Below, piece after piece: positions 35,248-46,080 of a stretch of 64,000 nucleotides of DNA. The DNA is from Dipteris shenzhenensis (taxonomy: Eukaryota > Polypodiophyta > Polypodiopsida > Gleicheniales): NCBI GenBank assembly GCA_047967505.1, contig CM106540.1, one strand, 5' to 3'. Position 1 is the first letter of the stretch; the number at the start of each line of letters is the position of its first letter. Both the position numbers and the translations under genes were made by a program. The notes under the pieces are model-generated. The model ran no database searches. It had not been told where the DNA came from and saw only the letters and a program-made list of their open reading frames with translations.

Positions 35248-35475
35248 GAGACTTCAGCCTGCTTATTTTGTAGATTGATGAGTGAGTTCGTTTCTGTCGA
35301 AGCCTATCATTGGAATGTTTGCAGCAACAGGTGGTCTCTGAGACTTCAGCCTACGACGATCAGGTATTTTGTAGATTCAGGAGTGAGTTTTTTTCTGTCG
35401 AAGCTTAGGTATTTCGTAGATTCAGAGTGAGTTTGCTTCTGTTGAAGCCTATGATAGGAATGTTTCAGCAACTGG
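35248..35475. repeat. imperfect tandem repeat downstream of the RING gene
   Basis: GAGACTTCAGCCT occurs at 35248 and 35340. GTAGATTCAGGAGTGAGTTT-TTCTGTCGAAGC occurs three times (about 35271, 35371, 35415), and TGGAATGTTTGCAGCAAC-GG twice. Unit lengths of 92 and 45 bp show partial duplications. Confidence 0.8.
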
Positions 35476-35476
35476 T

Positions 35477-35478
35477 CG

Positions 35479-35510
<32 letters not shown>

Positions 35511-35612
35511 ACAGTCTCACTCACTCTACACACACCCTTTTTTTTTGTAAGAATACTCACTCCACACACACACACACTCACAACACACACACACACACAC
35601 ATACACGGTACA
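35477..35612. repeat. microsatellites: (CT)n then (CA)n
   Basis: CT dinucleotides at about 35477-35508 and interrupted CA dinucleotides at about 35560-35608. Confidence 0.9.
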
Positions 35613-35649
35613 CCCACAGGGAGACACGTCAGTAACCAACCATGCTGTG

Positions 35650-37375
35650 TAGTAGAGTAATTTGAAAGAAGTCTCTAACCTTCAGTACGAATTGGAGCGT
35701 CATGTCACCTTTACGAGATCCCTGGCCTTTTGCATGCTTGCTTATTGAGGTGACTTTTTAACATTTTGACTTCGAATTCCGAAAAGCCTGTTGGTCAAAT
35801 GTTCTTGATTTACTCTTCCAACTCAGACCCAATAAGAAAGTCATGAAGACTCATCTAGAAATTGAGGTGACTCTTAACATTTTTAGACTTTGAAAAGCAT
35901 GTTACTTAGATGTCGTTCTTGATTTACTTTTCAAAGATATTCCTACCTAAGCTAGGTATGACGTAAGCCCAATGAGTGAAGACTTGATCTAGTGGTCTAG
36001 TGTGGTTAGTTTGAATGGTACGAGTAGCATGACCGGTAGAGATTGGGACCTTATTAGATATTGATGGGAAAAGGTTTTGTTTCCGTGACCCTTAATCCTT
36101 GCTTTCTGTATGCTAAACTAACAGGAACTATTTGAGAAGATGATGCAAGTGTATCTTGATATGTATCCCTAATGACCCTAAAGCTCAGCATGCCTCTGGC
36201 TTCTTTTGTTTTACCTTTGGTACATTACGATTGTCTCTCCCCTTGTCTACTTTCTCTACCCCTTTTTGCTTTCCCAGCTATCTCACCACTCCCTCCTCTC
36301 CAAGCAAGTGATGTATTGTCCACCATCCCTTTGCCCAATCCATTCAACAAAAGTATCGGGTACGCATGCAGTATAGCAAAGCACAAACCCACAGTGTTCT
36401 TTGGTTATCGATGTTGTGGAAACCTCTCGCCTAGAAGCTTAAATGCTTGAGGGCCTTCCATTGCTAACACAATGCCTTGTTGCACTTAATCAACCTGCCA
36501 TCGGGCCCTTCCCCCTTGTTGGAAGGGCATTGGACTTGAGTGCAAGGCAATTGATAATGAAATTGAACATTCTAGAGGTGTAGTTGAGCTAGTTGTGGAA
36601 GAAGATGCTCTTGAAGACATGATCCACCATGGAAACAAAGAATAAGAGCTTCTTAGAGATGGAAGTCTCAAGGCCAAAGAGAAGATCATTGTCAACATGC
36701 CCGAAACTTTGTGGTGAATGATGCTGACCAAGCACTTATCAAGAGCACTCTTGATAGGATTGGTGATGAAAAGGAGGCCATCTAGGAGGAGGTGCCTAAT
36801 GGGATGAACCATGGAATATAAGGCATACGAAGTCTCCAAAATAGGACGTTCGAAGGTAGAAGAGGTATTATGTATAGTCGAGCACTCGGTGGGGCTTGAG
36901 GTAAGTTGTTGTGACGAAGATCGAAGAATCATTACATTTGATCAATGTGCACCCTGTCTCCCACTCCATTAGACACCTCCACCAATAGAAAGCATGCTAG
37001 CAAAACACAATGAGAAATGTGGAGTAATAAAAAGATTGCAAGGATAGAAGGAAAGGTCAATTGCATCAGCTTGTCGAGGGGATTTTTGCCCAAGATCAGG
37101 TTGTCTTTAACTTACCCAAATTATGACTTCTAACTCTTCTTGCTAGAGGACGCAAAATGTCCACACACACACACACCCCTTTCGGGCCATGTTTCTGTAG
37201 CTCTATCGTGCACTTTTCTGCAAACATCGAGCATCCTGGCTATGGTGATGCCCTTCTCCTTGCAATAGTGGTTGCTCTCTGTATTTGAATTGATGAAGGG
37301 CTCGGTTTTTTGGGAGTTGAAGGGAATGACTCTCATAGGTGCACACACACATTCATTTAGAGAGGGGGGAGGAAG
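35650..37375. other. intergenic DNA without supported gene
   Basis: A 92-residue frame at 36172-36450 and a fragmentary Glu/Lys-rich plus-strand reading near 36530-36920 (AIDNEIEHSRGVVELVVEED, then stops) have no recognisable domains. A short (CA)n lies at about 37160. Confidence 0.45.
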
Positions 37376-37393
37376 AGATGGGGGGAGAGGGAG

Positions 37394-37560
37394 ATCATTC
37401 TTCTGCCTTTACATAGCCTAAAGAGGGGATGCAATATGGGAAGAAGGGAGACTTCAAGGTGAACTGAAATAAGATGGATCATTCTTCCTCTACATAGCCT
37501 CAACAAGTGATGTGATATGGGAAGAAGGGAGAGTTCAAGGTGAACTGAAATGAGATGGAA
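37394..37560. repeat. 84 bp tandem duplication
   Basis: ATCATTCTTC...TACATAGCCT...GATGGGAAGAAGGGAG-CTTCAAGGTGAACTGAAAT-AGATGG starts at 37394 and again at 37478. Confidence 0.85.
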
Positions 37561-37718
37561 GGGTGCAAGCAACAACACCTCTTAGGCTTGTTGTGCTGCA
37601 TTTCGTGGTCCTTGTGAGTCGTTTATCTACTGTGGCTCTGCCAACAAATGTTCAATATTGCATCAACCAAATGGCCTCATCTAGCCTTGCTAGAGTTATC
37701 CTCCTCTACTTATCTTGA

Positions 37719-38120
37719 TTGCCATTATCTACGCCCATATGTAGAATGTGGAGCCAAACATTCCCACCTTTAACAACATTGGCGGCCAATTTGACAGCCG
37801 CAAGTTACCCATTGGGGTACCTTGGTCTTCAGCATCCATTCAAGCACTACAATTGCTCTAATCATGCATTTTTGGTGGAAAACATCACTTCCCCGAACCC
37901 AAAGTTTGGAGAGACTGACGGAAACCATGTTGGGGTGAATATCAACAGCATGCGGTCTGACGTCTCTCAAAACCGCATGATATTGGATGGATACCTTGCA
38001 ACCTTCAAAACAACACCTCAACCTTCTTCAAAGTACCCTGCAGATTTCAGCCCAATGTCGGATCCTTCATTATTGCATGAGAGGAAAAGAGCAAAGACTG
38101 TGAGATGGGTGTCAACTTGA
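37719..38120 (+). pseudogene. L-type (legume) lectin domain fragment, possibly from a lectin receptor kinase
   Basis: Residues LGYLGLQHPFKHYNCSNHAF followed by NPKFGETDGNHVGVNINSM match the beta-strand core of legume-lectin domains (...YLGL..N..SNH.FAVEFDT..NPEFGD.D.NHVGI..NS). The acidic EFDT metal-site motif is degraded to ENIT. A signal peptide, the rest of the sandwich, a transmembrane segment and a kinase are not found nearby. The frame ends at 38118. Such domains bind sugars or hydrophobic ligands at the cell surface. This is a broken fragment. Confidence 0.55.
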
Positions 38121-38331
38121 AGGGCGAAATGTTGCAAAGGGATGGATCCTTCTTGCACATGAAGATGGAAGTAGATGAGAACCATTGTTTCACACTACAT
38201 GAAAGTAAGTTAGCAATGGAGAAAGAGAGCAGATGTGTGGTTGTATTTCATCATCTTTTTCCTTACTTTTGTCGAAATACCTCCATACCTCCCTTTATCC
38301 CTCTACACAAATGGATTTGTCATCCTTGTGG

Positions 38332-38333
<2 letters not shown>

Positions 38334-38377
<44 letters not shown>

Positions 38378-38396
38378 CATATATATATATATATAT
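38334..38396. repeat. (CT)n followed by (AT)n microsatellite
   Basis: About 38 bp of CT repeats from 38334, then ATATATAT to about 38396. Confidence 0.9.
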
Positions 38397-38989
38397 GCAA
38401 GTCATACAAAATGACAATGAGTCATGAGTCATCGTTTGCAATAGACTACCTTCTTGTTTTACTTGGCCTAAATATTGTGTAATTTTAGAAACTTTTGGAA
38501 ACCTTAAAGATAACTATTTTCATAACTTTTGCAAAATAAGCACATTTTTAGAATTGATTTAGAAAATGCACATATCACAAATTCAAAATTGAAAAATATC
38601 CACTTTTCAAGTCAAATTAGAAAATTGGAAAAATCAAGTTCAATGGTAAGATCTAATATTCTATAAATATTTTTAATAGTTCATTCATGTATATGTAATG
38701 TATAATGCATTCATCAATTAGAATCACAAAGACATGTTTTTTATTCTATAAGAAATGATCTATCAAAATAAAATATTACTCACATTTCACCATGACATAT
38801 TTACAAACCATCAATAAAATATAGTGACATCTTATGAAGAAGATAATGAGACTCATTAATAACACAAATGTCTTTGAGTAACATCCATAATGGACAAGAA
38901 AGTGAGACATTCTATCTTAATAAGACTCGTCAATAATACAAATGTTTTTGAGTAACATGAGTAGTGGAAAAAAGGCAAGAAATCCTATT

Positions 38990-41796
38990 CAATCACTAGA
39001 TGTTCTTCTTCTTCTTGGTGTGCCTCTCCCTCTTATTGCTCAAGATTAGCATCAGGATTTTTGGTTACCCTCTCATCCTCCGCATTATGAGCATCTAGTT
39101 CATACTCAAGAAGATCTACAATCTCCCCAATAGCTTGGTCACCAATGGGAGGTTGAGGCTCTCCAGAAGCATAAAAAACCTTGGATCAGACTGTGTAGTC
39201 TTCATTCCTACTTCTTGGTACTCATCTAGAAACTCTCCTATTGCCATCACTCTTTGTTCAATGAATTGTACCTACAAGGGGTCACACTCAATAGCAACAA
39301 AATTTCTCCCCCTCTTTAAAGCACTGACAGTTGTGGTGCCTGTTCTCAGGGGGTACACTACTAAGAAACCCTATGTATCACGTGCATTCAAAGGGTATTA
39401 AAAAAACCCCTCAACTAAAAATTTCTCCCACAGTAAAAATACTCCTCTTTACTTATGAACTAAGTGAATTTTTTCAAAAATTGAATTAAAAACCCCTCTT
39501 GTTATTGTAATTCTGTTAAATTTTTCCAAAAAGTTTGATTAGAATATCCCTTCTTTTGAATGCACGTGGTACACTAAATTTTTTTAGGTGAACCCCCCGA
39601 GTGCCTATTCTGGCAAACGAGTCAATTATCCACTCTCCCTTAATTGAAAGGAGGTCAATTAAATCCATCATCAAAAGCTGAGGCTTTTGATAAGGATTAA
39701 TTATGCCCGTTAATTCACCACTCGTATGTTTGAACTTTTTGCAAACTCCAGGTCTCTCTCATACATTTGTACCAGTTGGTTTCATGGCAAAATTATATGT
39801 CCCTTAAGCTCTTAATCTAGATGGAGAGTGAGAACTAATCGTTGCAAACTTGCATACCCAAGAAACTCGATCTTATTTGTACCCATGGATGTTGGGTTTA
39901 GTCCTGCAAGTTAGATTCTAATCAAAATTGCGACAGAAATGCAACTAAAAGGAATAAAGGCTAAAGAAGGAAAAAAAGTAGAAATAGTACCATACAATCA
40001 TCTGATTCACCATGTTAAGATCTGTGAAGGCTTTTTGAGTAGTTGTGATTTGATCATGAGCATGAAAAAATATGAGTGCCCATGATTCACAAGTTGTCAC
40101 TTTCTGAAAAGTTTGAATGACTCTTTCATAAGCACTTACTCCATACTTCACATCATCGACTGGGTTTGGAGCTTTAAAACCACATGAAGCATCAATGATT
40201 CCTAAAGCATAAGGTTAAGTTGTCACAAACCTATTTATCTCCTCTACTCGTCCATCATGAACTGTCCAAAGCAAAGGAGGCTCATCCACATCAATTGAAA
40301 TATATTTGTGTAAACCAAGATTTTGAATTGTGTGTTCTTGCTCTCTTCTTTTCCTCTTTGTTCGACAATGAGACAAAAAATGTTCAAAGGCTTGAGGAAT
40401 TTCCATCAACTTAACACGAGGGTCTCGATTTTGCATTCCATAGATATTAAGTAAGACCCAAGATACTTGAAACTTAAAATAGTATCAAAGGGTTCACATT
40501 TCAATATGTAAATCAGGGATGTTTTTGTCGAAGCTATACTTATATATTAATATAAAATCTTGGCAAAAGTTTATCGAGTTAGTTTTTTAAGTTTCATAAT
40601 ATTTGTAGAACATATTAAAATTTAATATATTTTCTTTTGAATTTTAAAGAAAAAGTTGTAAATCCTGACAAAACTATAAATTTTTATCATAAAAGTTTGT
40701 TGAATTTGTCAAAATTTTATTTTAATCAAGGCATACAAACTTTTGACACCAAAATAAACGTTTCACTTCTTAACGAAACTAATGGGAAAAAATCATCCAT
40801 GATGCAAATCAAAACATTTGACAAGAATTGAGATTGTTAAGCCTTAAAAATGCAAATATTGATCTTAGAATCTCACATATGACCTTAAACCAGAACCTAG
40901 AATGCAAAGTCCATCTTGATGAGACTAGAAGTGGATTCTAGAATTGAAAGTGTGTTCAGTGACCGTAAGATGAAAACTAGAAAAAGAACCTTACAATATT
41001 GGATGTAGGATTCTGGAATCCACTTACACATTTTTTAAAAAGAAATAAGAATCTCTCAAGTTCCTTTGGGTTACTTAAATTAGGATGGTATTTCTTGACT
41101 TCATCCCAATCACTATAGTTCAGCTTTTCTACCATAATTCTTTGGATGTGCAAATAAGATTTTTGCATGAAAAGATAAAAATACGTTTATTAAAAGCTAA
41201 AAGAAAGTTCTTGAGTGAAAAGGATTATAATGTCTGAGTGAAAATGAGCAAAGTAAGAAAGTATGCCTTTAAAATTATGATCCCATCTCCTCTAAAGATA
41301 TGTTTCCAGCCTTCACACGTGCTAAAACTCTTATAATTAGAGATGTATCACGAGTTCCTTGCAAAGATCTCCAAGGAGTTATATTCATGTCTTCAGAAAG
41401 AGGCTTTATGGCATCATCTGCCTTGGCTTTCCCATGAGAGCTTAAAGGAGCCTTCAACGTCTTTTGACCTTTCAACTTTCCTTGCTCCCATAAATCAAGA
41501 ATCTCTTCTTGCAGCTTCTAGATATCCCCATCACAAAATGCCAACTAAAAATAATTTTCATAACGTTTGATGTCAGACTTTTGTTCAGCAGCTCATGCAT
41601 TATTCTTGTGTACTTGTAGACCACATCTCTCACAAATCATGACTCAAAATTTATGATAAACAATCCGGCCTTCACTTTGTTGCTTGGCCCACTCTATGAA
41701 AAAACCTAATTATTTGAATGAAAGTCATCTGTAAGCGATAATGTGAGTCGACATTGTGATCCATGGATAATATTGTACACTCCTCATCAGGAAAAC
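38990..41796 (-). pseudogene. multi-exon gene relic with a beta-order N4/N6 DNA methyltransferase domain
   Basis: Read on the minus strand with plausible splice sites. Exon region 41796-41275 carries CERCGLQVHKN and EEILDLWEQGKLKGQKT. Exon 41121-41028 reads KLNYSDWDEVKKYHPNLSNP and ends at donor GTAAGT. Exon ~40490-39991 has IIDASCGFKAPNPVDDVKYG at the place of the catalytic (D/S)PP(Y/W) motif IV, then TTCESWALIFFHAHDQI, then donor GTACTA. Exon 39903-39000 starts after TTGCAG with TKPN completing VW-TKPN, and continues NPYQKPQLLMMDLIDLLS (motif X), WIIDSFARIG-TTT (motif I, usually DPFxGSGTT) and GRNFVAIECDP (motif II). Motif IV before motif I is the beta order of amino-methyltransferases. Stops after GYK, RLRA, TNV and CDPL, a frameshift near 39150 and a MITE in the last exon kill it. 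Confidence 0.7.
39347..39601. mobile_element. MITE copy 2, inserted in the methyltransferase exon
   Basis: 255 bp with inverted ends TCAGGGGGTACACTA / CTCGGGGGGTTCACCT. It is flanked by 9 bp duplications TGCCTGTTC (39338-39346) and TGCCTATTC (39602-39610) with one difference. Removing it and one duplicate restores the reading across the methyltransferase motif I glycine-threonine loop. It closely resembles copy 3 at 55384-55637. Confidence 0.88.
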
Positions 41797-42388
41797 CTGC
41801 ATAAATCCAACAAAGAGCTATCTTATAATTGTCAGAAACATGCTAGAACTTGGATTCCATAATCGAAACTAATAAAGAATTGGAAACTATTGCTTTCACT
41901 TGTTTAAAAAAGCAAGGAAGATGTAAAATAAAGTAAATTTTTCTTTAAAAAACCTAGAAAATATCAAGTTTATAGAATTTGTAAACTACACATGATTCTT
42001 GTTGAGAATTCTCACCTCTTTGTAGAGAGCCTCGTTGGACAGAACTTGAGCACGGGGAAATGCTAAAATTGTGTTTGTTGAACGCTATTTTTGTGTGTTG
42101 GGTGTAGAGTCATTGAATTCGTACTGAAGGATGGAATTTAATCTAGTAAGACTCATGCAAACATTGGATAGGTGTAATGAGTAAAAGATCCATGATAGTA
42201 ACAACTTTCCCTTGTTCTCTTCTTTGACATGATTTGCAGGATTTTGCTGCACCTGTTAGGCTTTTCCCCTAGGTATAGAGAACTCGAATTCTAGAATCCG
42301 ATTTCATGAGAACAAAGATGCATAGATGAGGGCAATAAGTGACAGTTTGAAGCTTTTAAATGACGTAAATGTTGTTTGTGCCGATATT

Positions 42389-42750
42389 AACATAACTGTG
42401 TTGATTTTCAGGATTCCAGTATCCCAAGTGTAGAGAACTGGGACTCTAAAATCCCAAATGTAAAGAACTAGGATTCTAAAAACCAACCTTCAAAGCAATA
42501 CAACAGCCACAAAGAAGGCGAACAAGCTTCTATGCCACTTTTCAAGCTTTTGTGCTATATTCCAAATGATCGTGTTCCAGATCAACATAACCGTGCTGAT
42601 TTTTGAGATTCCAGTATCCCAAGTGTAGAGAACAAGGATTCTAGAATCCAACAAAGCAATACAACAAGTGCAAACAAGGCGAAAAAGCTTCTATGCCATT
42701 TTTTGGGCTTTTGCGTTGTATTCCAAATGATTGTGTTGCATTTCGGGATT
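42389..42750. repeat. 205 bp tandem duplication
   Basis: AACATAACTGTGTTGATTTT...GATTCCAGTATCCCAAGTGTAG...CAAAGCAATACAACA...AAGCTTCTATGCCA...TTCCAAATGAT starts at 42389 and again at 42594. Copy two is shortened. The surrounding 40.9-43.3 kb repeatedly contains GGATTCTAGAATCC palindromes. Confidence 0.85.
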
Positions 42751-42815
42751 CTAGTTTCCCAAGTTTACAAAATGCGAATTTTGGAATTTGAATTGATAAA
42801 AATAGAAGAGGCACC

Positions 42816-42966
42816 CCCCAGGCGAAAGAGTGGCAATTCATAAATTGGTCATACCATCTCGCGGGCCCTACCATTGGGGGCATTGCCCCCAGACCCCCCC
42901 GCCTCGGGGGGGTTGTCACCCCCCAGATCCCCTGCTCTCGAGGGCTACTGCCCCTCGGACCCCCAT
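42816..42966. other. short GC-rich block with CCCCC/GGGGG palindromes
   Basis: GGGGGCATTGCCCCC, CCCCCCGCCTCGGGGGGG, GGGTGACAACCCCCC-like complement and GAGGGCTACTGCCCCTC form several nested short hairpins in otherwise AT-rich DNA. No coding content is recognised. Confidence 0.5.
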
Positions 42967-43379
42967 TCATGCTTGAACTTTAAAATACCTTTGACTACAT
43001 GTCTTTTTGTCTAGGGATTCCAAAATCTTCTTCACATCTTAGTTGGACTCTAGAAATCCACTCTTCCCAAACTTTGGGATTCTAGAATTTGAAATAGAGC
43101 TATTTTGTTTATTTACAACCAATGTAAGATTTAAGGTTAGTATCCAAATCCCAATCTTCATATGAAGTGAATTATGGGATCCTACTTTCCTTTACACTAG
43201 TTCTAAAGAACTATTTCTTAAAAATAAGACTTCCAAGGTTTGGATTCTAGAATCCTAACTTTTTTCCCTTTTGGAATGGAGGACTCATATTGAGAAATGA
43301 AATTTTATTTTCTTTGGATGTTGTGTACTTTTACGTGTAAGTGTGCAGTACATCACCTATGAAGCTATTGTTGCTGAGA

Positions 43380-44576
43380 ACCCACCTTTGGTCAAAGAGC
43401 CTCCACAAGGAGGCGCTGGTTGTGGAGCCCCCGTAGCAGCTCGTAGGTGCTGCCTATTGAAGGAGCTACTGAAGCCTTAGCCTTCCGTGGTGGAATCTGT
43501 CGAGGAGGCCATTGTTGAGGTCACTTGCAGGCTGGGTTGTTTGGAGAGCTTGGAAGAGATGCTAGACTATGGAGTGCAGGGTAGATATGGAGTTGCCAGG
43601 AGAGGTTGGAGCTGCAAGAGCCATCGATTGAGGAAGCTTGCTGGAGACTCCCTTGCAGTACGTGGTCGAAGCTACGCTTTGGGCTTTGGAGGGTCATAGC
43701 TTTGGAGGCATTGTGGGCTAGCGTCGTCGAGGGACCCTAGGAGTATCATAGATGAGCTGGGTCTCGTTCTGTGGGCAGTGCTACAAGGCAATGGCTTGGA
43801 GTCGCAATCTGGTGGCTGTAGAGTTCGTAGCTGGAGGCGTGTTACATAGAGGATGAACATGAGCCGTTAGAAGACTTGTTCGTAGGAGCTCTACGAGCTA
43901 TGGCCGTTGGGCTAGGGCAGCCGTCGCTGGTAGTTGTTGGTTCAAGGAGCTGCCGGGTAATGTTGCTGGAAGTTGCTTGCTGCAGTCTGCTTGTTGATGG
44001 CCTTCAAGTAGATGGAGAGCCGCTGGGAGACCTTAGAGGGCTCGTTTGCAGAGGAGCTGGCTGCGCTTGACATTTTATTGGGAGCCGACTGTGATTGCAG
44101 TCGCTACAGTCTGCTGTGGCTACTAGGCCAAAATCAAATGTGGCTCGTTTGATGATTTCATGCAGTCAAGCTGTGATGCTTGAATCTTGTACTCTCTCAG
44201 TCCCTTGTAGATGTAGCTCAACTCCTTTGAGGAAACCTTTTATCAATAAAACAGAAATGTCTCTTTCTAGACTCTCACTCAAAAGATCTCTCAAAGTCTC
44301 TCTCTCAAAGACTAAAATCTAGATCTCTCTCTCTCTTAGAAACAAGAAATACTCTCTCTCACAAGAATGAAATCTCTCAAGAACTCAAAGATCTCTCATG
44401 AAAGAGATGCAATGAACGGAATTCTCAAATGAATTGGATGGAAATTCTCTCACAAAGGATGGGTGAAGATCTCTCACCGGAAGTGGACTCTCACGGGGAA
44501 CACTCAAGAGAACTCTGAATCTCACAATCTCTCTCGCACTCTCAAGAATTGCAATGCCTCAACAAAAGGCAAGGGA
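43380..44576 (-). other. leader of copia element F, GC-richer
   Basis: Lies inside the PBS at 44577 and resembles the leader of element E in composition and in scattered words (GGAGGCATTGTGGGCTAGCG versus GAGGCATTGTTGGTCAGCG at ~17239, and the CTCTCTCACAAG...GAATGAA block before each PBS). No domain is recognised in any frame, and no gag or pol follows toward 42 kb. Confidence 0.5.
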
Positions 44577-44588
44577 GCTCTGATACCA
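44577..44588 (-). other. primer-binding site of copia F
   Basis: Plus-strand GCTCTGATACCA directly abuts TGAAAAAATATG at 44589. Confidence 0.88.
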
Positions 44589-45078
44589 TGAAAAAATATG
44601 AAGAGGGGAGAGGAGATGAGGAGAGAGGGCACAGCTAGAGAGCACACCACAAATGACTAACTGTACCCTAGATTTAGTTGAAAAAATAGAATATATACTA
44701 ACCCATTTAGGGTTAGGGTTAGGGGATCTAACCCTTTCCTTTATAGCCTTCTATAAGGTTAGTGCTATGTACATATGATCACGTGATGATGCTATGCACA
44801 CATGATCACATGATGTTGAGCATGAACTCTCACGTATGGAAATTCTTGAAAGTAACCTTTCCTTCCTTGCACCTCTTGAAGTTCTTTGCTTAGCACTTCT
44901 AGTGTCGATGCTTAATGTGCATGCTGATAGCCAAACTTGAAGTCTTCTTGAGGACAGGGTGTGGTCGATTGCTTCAATATCCTTGCTAAAAGTGGAAGTT
45001 TGTGAAGGAGATGGACAAAAAAGGGAGGACTTGCTAGGACTGCTCATGATCTCCATGTTACCACTCCGTCACCCCACA
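44589..45078 (-). repeat. probable 5' LTR of copia F
   Basis: The inner edge is set by the PBS. The outer edge is inferred from a TGTGGGGTGACGG start on the minus strand at 45078, giving about 490 bp. No second LTR is seen. It contains a few TTAGGG words near 44700 which are not a telomere array. Confidence 0.55.
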
Positions 45079-45829
45079 TAAATGAAATATTGCACCTTGT
45101 AAATGAGGCTTTATAGACATGGAAAGAGTTTGTGTAAACTTTATTTGGAATTTAATTATTTAAATTTAAAAATTATGAAAACTTTCCAAGAGAGAGAGAG
45201 TGCTTAAAAGGAGGTGGAGGGCCTTATTTCTCAATTGCAGAAGTTGGAATTGGAGCTCGGGAGCACGACATAAGCAATTTATGGCTTGCTTGTATTTTTA
45301 TACAAGTTTTAAGAAAAGGTTGGTCTTTTACTTGCCTTGCTCAGTTTACATTCTAAAAATATAGTCTTTTATAGAACATTACGGAATTTGTGGTTAATGT
45401 TTCAGGATTCCACAAAGATAGTTCTTATGAGAGTTCCTATATTTGAATAAGATAAGGAACAAATTTTTAATAGTTTGAGGTATAGTTATGAGGAGATACT
45501 CTTGTTTGTAAATTTGGGGCCTATTATTTATGATTATTGAAACACTTTCCTGCAAGGCAGTCAAGGGCTCCCAGCTCCCGCAGGGACAAAAATCTATAGG
45601 AACGAAATCTTTTAGATTCTATTAGAATCTAGAAGATTCTGGAGCATTATTCATCTGACTTGTGGCAGATAAGGGGTCTCATTAACTTGAGCCCTCTCAA
45701 CCATAGGTCAGAACAAGATTGGGTTAGTTGAGGTTTGGAGTTTGACACGTGGCATAACCTGATCCAAAAGGCCACGTCACCCCACCTGTAGGTAGGTCCA
45801 CTCACAGGTGCCACATGGTAACCTTATCT

Positions 45830-46080
45830 CCACATCATCATTGCCAGCGCAATAGTCCACGTCAGCAATCCATGTCATCTACCATGTCACCACTGCCACA
45901 TCATCATGGACATGTCACTTGCCATGCCATCAGGGACACGTCACCAATGCCATGTCATCAAGGCCACGTCAATAGTGCCATGTGACCAGTGCCACATCAT
46001 CAATGCCATGTCATCAATGCCACATCATCAGTGCCATGTCACCTTACTGACATCATCAACTGCCACATCATCTGTATGGA
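45830..46080. repeat. 14-15 bp minisatellite (GCCACATCATCAAT type)
   Basis: Alternating GCCATGTCATCAAT and GCCACATCATCAGT units run most regularly at 45935-46040, with looser copies on both sides and stray copies to 46220. Confidence 0.88.

Noticed and set aside
36172-36932. Frames of 92 and 148 residues considered as small genes
   Set aside because: No recognisable motif, no promoter or splice context, composition close to that of the surrounding DNA.
44700-44730. TTAGGG words resembling plant telomere repeats
   Set aside because: Only two to three imperfect units within an LTR; not an interstitial telomere array.
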